Shown here in pieces: positions 44,874 to 53,606 of a DNA stretch of 64,000 bases. Each line of letters begins with the position of its first letter. The first letter of the stretch is position 1. The DNA is from Massilia putida (GTDB lineage Bacteria; Pseudomonadota; Gammaproteobacteria; Burkholderiales; Burkholderiaceae_D): assembly GCF_001941825.1 (NCBI RefSeq), contig NZ_CP019038.1, positions 124,001-188,000 on the forward strand, written 5' to 3'. A program made the translations under genes and the position numbers. Below the pieces are notes generated by a model. It did no database searches, was not told the origin of the DNA, and saw only the letters and a program-made list of their open reading frames with translations.

Positions 44874-45257
44874 TCAGTCGCAAGGACGCGAGCCGACGAC
44901 CACCTCGGGATCGGACAGATAGTAGAACGCGGTCGAGTCGTCGCCATTGTAGGCGGAGATGGATATCGTGAACCCCCACTTGCCAGAGTACTTCCCGATG
45001 GTCACGGTGGAGTTCGCTTTCAGGTTGATGCGGTTGCCTTCAGTAAATGGCGACGAACCGTGACAGTGAGGTTGCATTTGGCCACTGATCAGTACGCACT
45101 CGGCGACGTCGCCAGGGCCATTAAACTCGAAAGTGACCTTGTCGCCCGGCAGAACATCGAAGGAACCGCCATCCTCTTGCGGCGTGCCGTCCAGACTCCA
45201 GGTGGCGAGCGTCTGGCCCTGCGTGTAGGTAACGGTAAGTTGATAGGTTTGAGACAT
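44874..45257 (-). CDS. Small beta-rich protein of unknown function ending in PEVVVGS
   Basis: 127 residues from the ATG at 45257, which has GGAG 4 bp upstream; an upstream TTG start adds 16 unsupported residues. Alternating strands (YQLTVTYTQGQTLATWSL, DKVTFEFNGPGD, STVTIGKYSGKWGFTISIS) suggest a beta-sandwich, remotely like AidA/PixA inclusion-body proteins. There are two Cys in the middle and one at the C-terminus (RPCD). It lacks a signal peptide. The C-terminal PEVVVGS matches the start of one predicted mature peptide encoded upstream on the same strand. It follows the kinase gene by 44 bp and converges end to end with the FHA activator. No family assigned. Confidence 0.7.
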   Translation of the reverse strand: MSQTYQLTVTYTQGQTLATWSLDGTPQEDGGSFDVLPGDKVTFEFNGPGDVAECVLISGQMQPHCHGSSPFTEGNRINLKANSTVTIGKYSGKWGFTISISAYNGDDSTAFYYLSDPEVVVGSRPCD

Positions 45258-45301
45258 GGTGCTCCTTTCGGTTGGACTGCGGAATAGTTGGGGACTCGGC
45301 G

Positions 45302-47512
45302 TCAATCTGCGTGATAGTTCGGATCGCGGCGTAGGGCGACGAGATCCGGCTCGGCTTCGACGTACTTGCGCGGATAGCCCAGGTGGAGGGCCCTGGCGAT
45401 TGCGTCAAGCGCGAGCTTCCGCTTGCCCAGAAGTTCGTAGGAAAGGCCGGCGCGGAATAGCACGTCTGCACTATCGGGAGAGAGGGCAACGGCACGGGCC
45501 GCGAGTTCGAGAGCGCGAGGTGTGTCTCCCGCGCGCGCGGAATACAAGCCCATGCGGGATACCAGCAGGACGTCATGCGGTGCACGTTCGAGGCGCGGAG
45601 CGAGCAGGCGACGTGCTTTCTCGTAGGCTTGTCGCGCCTCCGGTAACCGACCTGGAATCCAGAGGAGAGTGTCGCCAAGATTGGCCCAGTTGAGGTAGGA
45701 GCCCGGGTCGCCGTGGTCAGGTGAGACGGCGTTCTTGAACGCATCGGCAGCGCCGAGATAATCACCACGCAGAAATAGGACATTGCCCAAGTTCACGTAT
45801 AGGTATGTGTTCGGACGCAACTGTAGACCTTGTTGCAGCACTCGCGCGGCTTCGTCTGCCCGGTTTTCACGTAACAGGGTGGCTGCCAAGTTGGTGTACG
45901 CCATCACGGCGTCAGGTTCAAGGGCGATACTGCGCCGGAAAAGCCGCTCGGCTGCAGCGTCATTGCCCTGTTCGTACTCGACGCTACCAAGCTCGTCAAG
46001 GAATACATGCTCGCGTGGAAAGCGCTTCGATGCCTCGATCAGCGTAGTGCGCGCTTCCGGATAACGGCGCGCTCGCCTCAGTGTCTCTGCCTTGATGTAC
46101 CAAGCGAAGTCATTGGCCGGATCAAGGCGCAATGCCCGGTCGCACGCTGCGATGGCGTCGTCGAAGCGACCCTGTCCTTCGCGGACTGCGGCTCGCGCGA
46201 CGTACGCCAGGGCAAGCTGGTCGTTCAGCCGGAGGGCCTGCTGTGCGCTCGCATCAGCTTTTTGCAGCCATGTCTCGTCGTCACGGTCGCTGCTACCATA
46301 ACGCGCACTATGAACGAGCGAAATACCGGCGGCCGCTGCAGCATTGTCCGGCGTACGTGCCAAGACATGCTCGAAATGGCTCTGTGCCGTATCCAGTGCG
46401 CCAGGACGGTCGAACAACCTGAGCGCGGCAAGTCCTTGCTCCATTTCGACGGCCTCAGAATACGGGGTCAGCGCCTGATGCACCGTTGTCCTCAGAGTCA
46501 CCAGATGAGGCAAGCCCTGCCATGATGCGATGCCGCCAACCGTGACAGCAAGCAATGCCCCAGCAGCGAGTTTTGCCGCGCGCGGCAGCGGGCGCCGGCG
46601 CGCTGCGGAGGTCGGCGGCTTAGTACCTCGCGACACCTCATTGTCCGCCAACTCGGCCAGACGGCGCGCCACCTCGTTCATGCCTTCGATGCGCAGCTCC
46701 GGTTGCCGCGCCGTCATCGCGCGAATCAAGGCGATCAGCGGAGTGTCCAGGCTGTCTGGATAGTCCCATCCATCGGACGAAGTTTGGACAAGAGCAGCAG
46801 CGAGCGCAAGGCCGTGCAAGGCCGCGAACGGCCGCTTGCCGCAGGCCAGTTCGTACAGGATGACGCCCAGCGCGTACACGTCCGCACGTGGATCGGGTGT
46901 GGCGCCCTGCAGTCGTTCGGGCGCCATGTACGCGATCGTGCCTTGGGGATCCGTCTGGCCTGCGGACACTGTCGAGCCCAGCGACACGGTCTCGGTCGCT
47001 AACGCATCGTGGCGCAAGGCCAGCCCGAAATCGAGAATGCGCACACGGCCGTCGTCTTCGACCATGAGGTTGGACGGTTTGATGTCGCCGTGTACAAGGC
47101 CGGACGCATGCGCGTCCCGCATCGCTTCCGCAATTTGTCCTACCCAGTCGAGTGCAGTCGAGAGTGATACGGAATCGTCTTGAAGGGCTTGTTTGAGGGT
47201 GCGCCCATGCACCAGTTCCATGACGATGAACTGGCCATCGCTGTCTTCCTCGACAGCGTAGACTTTGACGAACGCGGCGTGCCGCAGCGATGCCGCGAGC
47301 CGCGCTTCGCGCACGAGATCCACGCCGGCCGAACCGCCGTGGCGGATGGTCTTGATCGCAACACTGCGCTGCAGCCGCGTGTCCCAGGCTTCGTAGACTT
47401 CGCCGAAGCCGCCTTCGCCGAGGCGTTGGCGATACTCGTATTGTTCGGGGTGACGACGTTCACGACTGACGTCCGGTGCCCCGGTCGTTTCAGGAGGGAT
47501 AGTAGCCACCAT
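45302..47512 (-). CDS. Ser/Thr protein kinase with transmembrane segment and TPR domain
   Basis: 736 residues. The Hanks-type kinase (about 26-285) has the glycine loop GEGGFGEVYEAWD, VAIK lysine, catalytic loop HGDIKPSN (about 139-146; a Gly replaces the usual Arg, so a non-RD kinase), DFGLA (about 161) and GTIAYMAPE. A membrane helix (LAAGALLAVTVGGIASWQG, about 315-333) follows, then TPR repeats to the end (for example ALAYVARAAVREGQGRFDDAIAACDRALRLDP, cut over one repeat). The TPR part is probably periplasmic, since one helix separates it from the kinase. It would phosphorylate the FHA activator or the HTH-ATPase, sensing an envelope signal. Confidence 0.9.
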   Translation of the reverse strand: MVATIPPETTGAPDVSRERRHPEQYEYRQRLGEGGFGEVYEAWDTRLQRSVAIKTIRHGGSAGVDLVREARLAASLRHAAFVKVYAVEEDSDGQFIVMELVHGRTLKQALQDDSVSLSTALDWVGQIAEAMRDAHASGLVHGDIKPSNLMVEDDGRVRILDFGLALRHDALATETVSLGSTVSAGQTDPQGTIAYMAPERLQGATPDPRADVYALGVILYELACGKRPFAALHGLALAAALVQTSSDGWDYPDSLDTPLIALIRAMTARQPELRIEGMNEVARRLAELADNEVSRGTKPPTSAARRRPLPRAAKLAAGALLAVTVGGIASWQGLPHLVTLRTTVHQALTPYSEAVEMEQGLAALRLFDRPGALDTAQSHFEHVLARTPDNAAAAAGISLVHSARYGSSDRDDETWLQKADASAQQALRLNDQLALAYVARAAVREGQGRFDDAIAACDRALRLDPANDFAWYIKAETLRRARRYPEARTTLIEASKRFPREHVFLDELGSVEYEQGNDAAAERLFRRSIALEPDAVMAYTNLAATLLRENRADEAARVLQQGLQLRPNTYLYVNLGNVLFLRGDYLGAADAFKNAVSPDHGDPGSYLNWANLGDTLLWIPGRLPEARQAYEKARRLLAPRLERAPHDVLLVSRMGLYSARAGDTPRALELAARAVALSPDSADVLFRAGLSYELLGKRKLALDAIARALHLGYPRKYVEAEPDLVALRRDPNYHAD

Positions 47513-47538
47513 GACCGAAAAATGTGATTTACAGCAAC

Positions 47539-47544
47539 ATTATA
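47539..47544 (-). promoter_or_regulatory. Candidate -10 box for the kinase gene
   Basis: TATAAT on the minus strand, 27 bp before the ATG. No good -35 is seen 16-18 bp upstream. Confidence 0.4.
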
Positions 47545-47698
47545 GCGACAGTGCAACTATATGGAAGCGATTTCGCGGTTGATTCAGCAACTATTTTCGA
47601 GGGTGTCGTATCGTGCCGCCGGCACCCGGCAGGAAAGCGTCTGTGCGCCGACGGCAGTGGTGGAGTGGTGTTATACCAAGTGGGTAGACGCGCGGAAA

Positions 47699-47899
47699 TC
47701 AGGGAGCGGTGTCTGCCGTATCCACGCTTTCAGGTTCGGCGACGACACTGTCGACGGTATTCACCGACGTCGGGGCTACGATCGGAGGCAGGGTTCCAAC
47801 CTGCATTTCCGGCAGTGCTGACGCCGTGCCACTCAAACCCATACCAAGCAACGTAGCAACCAGAGCCAGCGCGACACTGGCTTTCTTGTTTTGGACCAT
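47699..47899 (-). CDS. Small secreted peptide, tandem copy 1
   Basis: 66 residues from the ATG at 47899, where AAGGA has ideal spacing; an ATG two codons earlier touches the ribosome site. A clear Sec signal (NKKASVALALVATLLGMGLSGTASA) is followed by a mature peptide of about 38 residues beginning LPEMQVGTLPP and rich in Val, Ser, Asp and Pro, with no Cys. It shares 25 of its first 35 residues with the gene 50 bp upstream, so the two arose by tandem duplication. The conserved LPExxVG lies right after the predicted cleavage point. Not recognised as any known family. Confidence 0.7.
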   Translation of the reverse strand: MVQNKKASVALALVATLLGMGLSGTASALPEMQVGTLPPIVAPTSVNTVDSVVAEPESVDTADTAP

Positions 47900-47949
47900 T
47901 TGCATTCCTTTTATTGGTTCGCACAGCTTTGTGCTGAGACGAGAATTGA

Positions 47950-48183
47950 TCAGTTAGATGCGGAGTCTGAAGCTACGTTGGCCGCAACCTGATCGGCTTC
48001 GTCGTCAGCCGTTGCCTGGGCCGGGTCGATTGACTGCGTTTGCGCATCCACAGTCGATGCATCCTGGACCAAGTGGGAGCCAACGACCACTTCCGGCAGC
48101 GCGGACGCCGTCCCGCTCACACCCATGCCAAACAGCGCAGCAACCAGCGCCAGTCCTGCACCCACTCCCTTGTTTTGGACCAT
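47950..48183 (-). CDS. Small secreted peptide, tandem copy 2
   Basis: 77 residues from the ATG at 48183, with GAGAGGA at 6 bp; an upstream start at 48222 is not needed. Signal NKGVGAGLALVAALFGMGVSGTASA, then a mature peptide of about 49 residues beginning LPEVVVGSHL and ending in an acidic Asp/Ala/Ser tail (ADDEADQVAANVASDSASN). PEVVVGS is identical to the C-terminal string of the small protein at 44874. It is the first gene of the minus-strand block that leads to the kinase. Confidence 0.7.
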   Translation of the reverse strand: MVQNKGVGAGLALVAALFGMGVSGTASALPEVVVGSHLVQDASTVDAQTQSIDPAQATADDEADQVAANVASDSASN

Positions 48184-48298
48184 TTGCATTCCTCTCATTA
48201 ATTTGAACAATCGTCGTGGCATCCGAATTTACCGAATTGCCACTAAAAAATTGTACAGCAGATAATGAACGCATGCCCAGCAAGACACCGGATAGCTA

Positions 48299-50167
48299 TC
48301 AACCCCGCGCCGCCCGCTCCGGCGCCACGAACGCCAGCGCCTCCTCGAACGAGCGCAACACGATGTCCACATGCTCCTCGACCATCGGCTGCGGCACGGT
48401 CGACTGGTCGAACGGCAGTTTGACCGTGGCCAGCAGTGCGTCCGGCAAATGGGTCCGCATGTCGGTGACCGCGTTCAGCCAGTCGCCCAGCCGGTCTTCC
48501 ACGGGGTAGGGCAGGATCACCGTCGAGATCAGCTCGGCCTTTTCCGGTCCCGGACGGTCGGCCGAACCCAGCAGCACGCTGCGCGCGTCGATGCTCGCGT
48601 CGCGCAAGGCGGAGACGAGCAGTTCGCTGAGCAGTTCGTCGCGTTCGACCGCGAGGGCGGCGCACAGCACGACCGAGTGGGCCGGCACGTCGAGCGAGCC
48701 TTGCCAGCGGCCCTGGCGCGTCTCGCGCATCTGGCGCAAATAGGCGCCCAGATTGGCGTCGAGCAGGGAGACGTCGCGGCGGCGCCGCGTGCGCGCGGGC
48801 GTGCGGCCCTCCGGGTTCAGCGTGGCGGCCACGCGGCCCATGGCGGCGCGCATGGTTTCCATCTGGCCCGCGTCGATGCGGCCCGCGCGCATGTCGGCGC
48901 CGGCCAGCGCGAGGCCCGGCAGCAGCACCTTGTCGCAATAGCGCGCGAAGCTGGCGCGCCGCAGGTAGGCGTTGGCGTCGCGCACGATGGTGTCGCTGTC
49001 GGCGGTCAGCAGGCGCTGGTACAGGCGCTGGGCGCCGGAGACGTTCGGGGCGTCGCCCAGCAGGATCGTCACCGGTTCCAGCCCGCGCACGTGGCGGCCG
49101 GCGACGACGAAGCACAGGGTCAGCGGCGTCGACAGCAACAGGCCGACGGGGCCCCACATCGCGCCCCAGAACACGGCCGAGATGATCACGGCCAGCGGCG
49201 ACAGGCCCGAGCTGTGGCCATAGACTTTCGGTTCGACGACGTTGGCGACGAACAGTTCGAGCGCGACGAACAGGGCGATGCACGACAGCGCCAGCTGCCA
49301 GCCGGGGTCGATCGCCGCGACGAACACGGCGATGACGGCGCCGGCCGCCATCACGCCCAGGTAGGGCACGAAGCGCAGCATGCCGGACAGCGCGCCCCAC
49401 AGGCCCGCGTGCGGCACGCCGGCGAGCCACAGCAGCACGCCGATCAGGGTGCCGAACGTCAGGTTGACGGTGAACTGCGACAGGAAGAAGCGCGACACGC
49501 CCTGGGCCGCGTCGCCGAGCGTGCGGATCGTGCGGTTGATTTCGGTTTGGCCGGCGAGGCGGATCAGGCGGTCGCGCAGCGATTCGTGTTCGAGCGAGAT
49601 GAAGACCAGCAGCACGAGCACGAGGCCGGCCTCGCCCAGCGGCCCCCACGCCATCGCGAACAGGCGCGCGAGCGAGTCGCGCGTCGTCAGGCGCGGCGGG
49701 CGGATCTCGACGGGCAGCGGCTGCGTGGGGCTGACCGTCACCGTGTTGATGCCGCGCCGGCTGCTCACGGTGCCGCTTTGCTGCGACTGCGGCTGCACGG
49801 CGCTGATCTCGGCCTCGATGCGGGCGAACGGCCGTTCCGTCAGTTCGCGCACGGCCGCGACCTTGGTGCGGATCGCGGCGCGGTATTTCGGCAGGTCGCC
49901 CGTGACGGCCACGAGCTGGAAGGCGAGGACGATGCCCAGGCCGACGACGCACGTGCCGACCATCAGCACCGACAGCATCGTGGACGGCACCTGGCCCAGG
50001 CCGATGCGGCGCAGGGTGCGGATCAGCGGCGCGATGACGAGGCTCAGGATGACCGCCAGCGCGAGCGGTTCGAGGACCTCGCGCCCGAAGTACAGCAGAC
50101 CGAGCACGCAACAGGCGGCGACGATCGAACTCGAGGTCAGGTGCTTGAACAGGGTGGAATCGCGCAT
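48299..50167 (-). CDS. AI-2E-family (PerM/YhhT-like) membrane transporter
   Basis: 622 residues from the ATG at 50167 (an earlier in-frame start at 50197 is possible). The membrane part has the family pattern: SSIVAACCVLGLLYFGREVLEPLALAV near the start, a soluble stretch, then FFLSQFTVNLTFGTLIGVLLWLAGVPHAGLWG, LRFVPYLGVMAAGAVIAVFVA, VEPKVYGHSSGLSPLAVIISAVFWGAMWGPVGLLL. The C-terminal about 220 residues are soluble. Despite the family name, AI-2 export is proven for few members; others are Na+/H+ antiporters or unknown. No obvious partner gene. Confidence 0.87.
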   Translation of the reverse strand: MRDSTLFKHLTSSSIVAACCVLGLLYFGREVLEPLALAVILSLVIAPLIRTLRRIGLGQVPSTMLSVLMVGTCVVGLGIVLAFQLVAVTGDLPKYRAAIRTKVAAVRELTERPFARIEAEISAVQPQSQQSGTVSSRRGINTVTVSPTQPLPVEIRPPRLTTRDSLARLFAMAWGPLGEAGLVLVLLVFISLEHESLRDRLIRLAGQTEINRTIRTLGDAAQGVSRFFLSQFTVNLTFGTLIGVLLWLAGVPHAGLWGALSGMLRFVPYLGVMAAGAVIAVFVAAIDPGWQLALSCIALFVALELFVANVVEPKVYGHSSGLSPLAVIISAVFWGAMWGPVGLLLSTPLTLCFVVAGRHVRGLEPVTILLGDAPNVSGAQRLYQRLLTADSDTIVRDANAYLRRASFARYCDKVLLPGLALAGADMRAGRIDAGQMETMRAAMGRVAATLNPEGRTPARTRRRRDVSLLDANLGAYLRQMRETRQGRWQGSLDVPAHSVVLCAALAVERDELLSELLVSALRDASIDARSVLLGSADRPGPEKAELISTVILPYPVEDRLGDWLNAVTDMRTHLPDALLATVKLPFDQSTVPQPMVEEHVDIVLRSFEEALAFVAPERAARG

Positions 50168-50248
50168 TCGCGGCCGGCAAAACCGCCAATGTAGCAAAAA
50201 AACAGGCTGCTGATCAAATTTCGTAGCGGAAATTTTTTATCACGTCCC

Positions 50249-50701
50249 CTAGGTGCCGGGCGATAAAAAGATGATGGCGACGATCGCAAGCGCCAGCACG
50301 AGGCCGGCGCGGGCTTCGACGAACAGTACGCGGGTGACGACCTGCAGGTCCGACGCCCCCATCGCTCGCGCCGCTTCGATCACGCCGCGCGGCACCGCGC
50401 GCAGGGCTTGTTCGACGAGGCGCGCGAACAACGGGACGGCGGCGATGGTTAGCGGCACGATCGAACCGCCGGCGGCCTGCCGCGTGAGCGGCACGAGGAC
50501 GACGAGCAGGATGATGAACGGGACGGAGCGGATCGCGTCGACGGTCCGGCCCGGCGGCCGGCCGTCGCCCGACAGGAACAGCAGGACCCCGAGCGGGCCG
50601 CCCAGCGCGACGGCGACGGCGAATCCGATGCCGGGCATGGCGAGGCAGTGGCCGAGGGCCGCGAACAGCTCGGGCAGCACGTCGACGCGACGTTCAAGCA
50701 T
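50249..50701 (-). pseudogene. MetI-like ABC permease, truncated at the C-terminus
   Basis: 150 residues read like MetI of the methionine importer (ALGHCLAMPGIGFAVAVALGGPLGVLLFL, SVPFIILLVVLVPLTR, PLFARLVEQALRAVPRGVIEAARAMGAS). It then ends abruptly at LALAIVAIIFLSPGT, where intact MetI continues for about 70 residues with GxGxxGDxAxxYGY-type sequence. The last two helices are gone. It overlaps the ATPase gene by 8 bp. A substrate-binding MetQ gene is absent nearby. Probably non-functional unless a short form assembles. Confidence 0.7.
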
Positions 50702-51488
50702 GGAGCACGCCGGGATGGAACGGCGCGCCGGCCTCGCTGCCGTGGAACGCCAGTTCGCGGCCGAGCGCCGTGAGGCGGGGCGCGGCCGTGTCGGCGGGGG
50801 CGAACGTCTCGGCCACGGTGCCGTCCTCGATGACGGCCGCGCGATTGCACAGGGCGCCCAGCGCCGGCAGGTCGTGGCTGACGATGACGATCGTGACGCC
50901 CAGGTCCGCGTTCGCGCCGCGCAGCGTATCGAACAGCGCGCGTGCCGCCTCCGGGTCGAGCGCGGACGTGGGTTCGTCGCACAGCAGGATCGCGGGCCCG
51001 CTCGCGAGCGCCCGCGCGACCGCCACGCGCTGCTGCTGTCCGCCGGACAGGCGCGCCGGATACGCGTCCAACTCGGCCGCGAGGCCGACCCGGTCCAGGC
51101 AGTCGAGCACGCGCCGGCGCAGGCGCGGCGGGTTCAGCAGGGCGTGCAGGCGCAGGGGGAACGCCACGTTGTCGAACACGGTCAGGTTCTGCAGCAGGCT
51201 GGGATGCCGGAAGACCATGCCGATGTTCTGGCGCGCGGCGCGCAGGTCGCGTTGGGACAGGCGCGTGAGATCGCGCCCCGCGACGACGACGGCGCCGCTG
51301 TCGGGCGCCGCGAGCAGGTTGATCGTGCGGAGCAAGGTCGACTTGCCGGCGCCGTTCCGCCCGGCGATGCCGAAGACGTCGCCGCGCCGCACGTGCAGCG
51401 TGACGTCGCGCAGGACCGTGCGACCGCCGACGGATGTCGTCGCGCGCTCGATGCGGATCAGCGGCGGTTCGGCGGACGGGATTGCCAT
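50694..51488 (-). CDS. MetN-like ABC transporter ATPase without NIL domain
   Basis: 264 residues from the ATG at 51488 (GGAGG at 6 bp). Walker A GRNGAGKST (about 40), Q-loop FRHPSLL, signature LSGGQQQRVAVARAL (about 134), Walker B ILLCDEPTSALDPEA and the switch His in VSHDLPALG. MetN proteins have about 340 residues with a C-terminal NIL regulatory domain; here the protein stops soon after the nucleotide-binding domain. It lies next to a sulfur-type flavin monooxygenase (14 bp apart), so import of a sulfur compound is likely. The partner permease is truncated. Confidence 0.8.
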   Translation of the reverse strand: MAIPSAEPPLIRIERATTSVGGRTVLRDVTLHVRRGDVFGIAGRNGAGKSTLLRTINLLAAPDSGAVVVAGRDLTRLSQRDLRAARQNIGMVFRHPSLLQNLTVFDNVAFPLRLHALLNPPRLRRRVLDCLDRVGLAAELDAYPARLSGGQQQRVAVARALASGPAILLCDEPTSALDPEAARALFDTLRGANADLGVTIVIVSHDLPALGALCNRAAVIEDGTVAETFAPADTAAPRLTALGRELAFHGSEAGAPFHPGVLHA

Positions 51489-51502
51489 CGCAGACCTCCC
51501 GT

Positions 51503-52732
51503 TCACGAATAGGCGGTCGGTTCCGGCAGCGTGCCGTCGAGGGCGTGGCGGCCGATGTCGCGCAGCGTGTAGTCGACCGGGTCGTGCAAGGTCTGCACGC
51601 GGGCGTTGCGCCAGAACCGGTCGAAGCCGTGGCGCGCGGCCGTGGAGCGCGCGCCCGTCAGCTCGAACATCTGGCTGCCGATCTCGATGGCGGCCTTGTG
51701 CGCCAGGACCTTCGCCTCGGCGACGGCCAGCGCGACCTCGCCCCGTTCGCGCACCGTGAGGTGGGCGCCGCGGGCGAAGGCGTCGTCCAGTTCGGCCGCC
51801 GCCGCGTCCGCGAGCGCCTGCGCCGGGCGCACGAGCAGCCGGAACTGGCCGAAGCGGTGCTGCACGTACGGATCGTCCGTGGCGCCCGCGACGTCAAGGC
51901 TGGACGCGAACCACGGCCGCGCGTCGGTGCGCAGATAGCCGCGCGCTGCCTCGAACGCGCCTTCGGCCAGGCCGAGGTATACATTCGTCATGACCAGTTG
52001 CGCCACTTGCGATCGCAGCGTCGCCCGCGGCGTGGGGACGCGGCCGGCCGGTTGCAGCACGTCGTCCTCGGCCAGGTGCACGTTCGCGAACGTCACGGTG
52101 CCGCTGTCCGTCTGGCGCTGGCCGAACGCGTCCCAATCGGCCTGCACGGCGATGCCCGGGTGGTTCGTGGGCAGCACGGCGACGAGGGCGGCGCTCGCGA
52201 GCGGGTCCCAGGCGCAGACCCGGTCGGACCCGGTGGCGCCCGAGGCGAAGCCCTTGGCGCCGGCGAGGATGTAGCCGCCGGCCGTGGGCGTGGCGACGAG
52301 GCGCTTGTCGAGCGGATTGACGGCATTGCCCCAGAAGAGGCGGCGTTCGGCGGTGTCCGTGAGCAGCCGGCGCTGCTGGCGCGCGCTGCCGAGCAGCCGC
52401 ACGGTGGCGACCTGCAGATGGTGGAACCCGAGCAGGTGGGCGAGGGCGCCGTCGGCCCGGGCGACGATGCGCACGACGTCGGCGATCGTCTTCCAGTCGG
52501 CGCCCTGGCCGCCGAACTCGCGCGGCACGGACAGCGCCAGCAGGCCGGCGGCGCCGATGGATGCGCGTTCGCTTGCCGCATGGCCGCCTGCGCGGTCGCG
52601 CTCGACGGCGGTGGCGCGCAGCCGCGCGGCCAGATCGGTGGCGGCGGCGATGGGGTCGTAGCGGCCGGCGGCAGGGGCCTCGTGGGCGGGGCTCGCCGGC
52701 GATGCGGGGACTGGGTGCAGTGCCAGATGCAT
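51503..52732 (-). CDS. SfnB/DszC-like flavin-dependent monooxygenase (acyl-CoA dehydrogenase fold)
   Basis: 409 residues: LLALSVPREFGGQGADWKTIADVV, LGFHHLQVATVRLLG, GAKGFASGATGSDRV, VHLAEDDVLQPAG and the C-terminal GSQMFELTGARSTAARHGFDRFWRNARVQTLHDP (read over one helix pair). The last is the hallmark of the DszC/SfnB group, which uses FMNH2 and oxygen on organosulfur compounds instead of acyl-CoA. It would help take sulfur from sulfones or thiophenes during sulfate limitation. It forms a unit with the MetN-like ATPase. Confidence 0.8.
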   Translation of the reverse strand: MHLALHPVPASPASPAHEAPAAGRYDPIAAATDLAARLRATAVERDRAGGHAASERASIGAAGLLALSVPREFGGQGADWKTIADVVRIVARADGALAHLLGFHHLQVATVRLLGSARQQRRLLTDTAERRLFWGNAVNPLDKRLVATPTAGGYILAGAKGFASGATGSDRVCAWDPLASAALVAVLPTNHPGIAVQADWDAFGQRQTDSGTVTFANVHLAEDDVLQPAGRVPTPRATLRSQVAQLVMTNVYLGLAEGAFEAARGYLRTDARPWFASSLDVAGATDDPYVQHRFGQFRLLVRPAQALADAAAAELDDAFARGAHLTVRERGEVALAVAEAKVLAHKAAIEIGSQMFELTGARSTAARHGFDRFWRNARVQTLHDPVDYTLRDIGRHALDGTLPEPTAYS

Positions 52733-52860
52733 GGTCGATATCCTTCAGCTAAGTCGGCCCAGTATCGCAAACGGGGGACCCGGCGTGAACGAAGATATTC
52801 GCCTTTCGATATGCGCCGAACGTCGAAGCGGAAGGCGGCTATGCACCCATGAGGCGGCGG

Positions 52861-53487
52861 TCAGCGGGAGACGATCAGCCGCAGCCCCAGCGCGATGAAG
52901 ATGGTGCCGGCGACGCGGTCGAGCCATTGCCCCGCCTTCGGACGGCGTGCCAGCCACTGGCCGATGGCGCCGGAAAAGAAGCCGAGGAGGCCGAACAGCA
53001 CGACGGCTTGCAGCGTGAACGTGAGGCCCAGCAGCGCCGTCTGCAGGTTGGCGTCGCCGCGCTGCGCCACGACGAATTGCGGCAGGAACGACAGGAAGAA
53101 CAGGGCGACCTTGGGATTGATCGCGTTGGCCACGAGGCCTTTGACGAACAGCGTGCGGGCCGGATCTGCCGAGGCGCCAGCCGTGTCGATGCGGGCGCCG
53201 CCACGGCTGCGGATCGCGTGCCAGCCCATCCAGGCCAGGTACAGGCCGCCGCATACCTTCAGCGTCGTGAACGCCAGCGGCGACGCCGCGATGAGGGCGG
53301 AGACGCCGATGACGGCCAGCAGCGTGTGGCTCAGGCAGCCAAAGGCGCAGCCGAGCCCGAACGCGATGCCCCGCACGCGGCCCTTCGACACACCCACGCT
53401 CAAGACCATCATATTGTCGGGCCCCGGCGACAGGGTGAGCAGGATGGCGGCGGCGAGGAAGGCGAAGAATTGGTCGGGTGTCAGCAT
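52861..53487 (-). CDS. LysE/RhtB-family amino-acid exporter
   Basis: 208 residues with six membrane segments and the family opening FFAFLAAAILLTLSPGPDNMMVLSVGVSKGRVRGIAFGLGCAFG (spanning two helices). The NPKVALFFLSFLPQFV motif (about 115-130) is conserved. It exports amino acids or homoserine lactone-like compounds. ATG 53487 has AGGA at 6 bp; a longer frame upstream lacks support. Confidence 0.9.
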   Translation of the reverse strand: MLTPDQFFAFLAAAILLTLSPGPDNMMVLSVGVSKGRVRGIAFGLGCAFGCLSHTLLAVIGVSALIAASPLAFTTLKVCGGLYLAWMGWHAIRSRGGARIDTAGASADPARTLFVKGLVANAINPKVALFFLSFLPQFVVAQRGDANLQTALLGLTFTLQAVVLFGLLGFFSGAIGQWLARRPKAGQWLDRVAGTIFIALGLRLIVSR

Positions 53488-53606
53488 GGCGGTTCCTGTC
53501 GAAAAGACAATGTTACCGTGGCTTGAGCGATTGCACCAGTGTGTGGGCTGGGGCGACAGTGGGCGTGGCAATCGTGTACAGTGCGATTTTCGCACGCCTT
53601 TTCCGC

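Noticed and set aside
48299..50167. Firm call as an autoinducer-2 exporter
   Set aside because: The family name is historical; the sequence supports the family but not the substrate.
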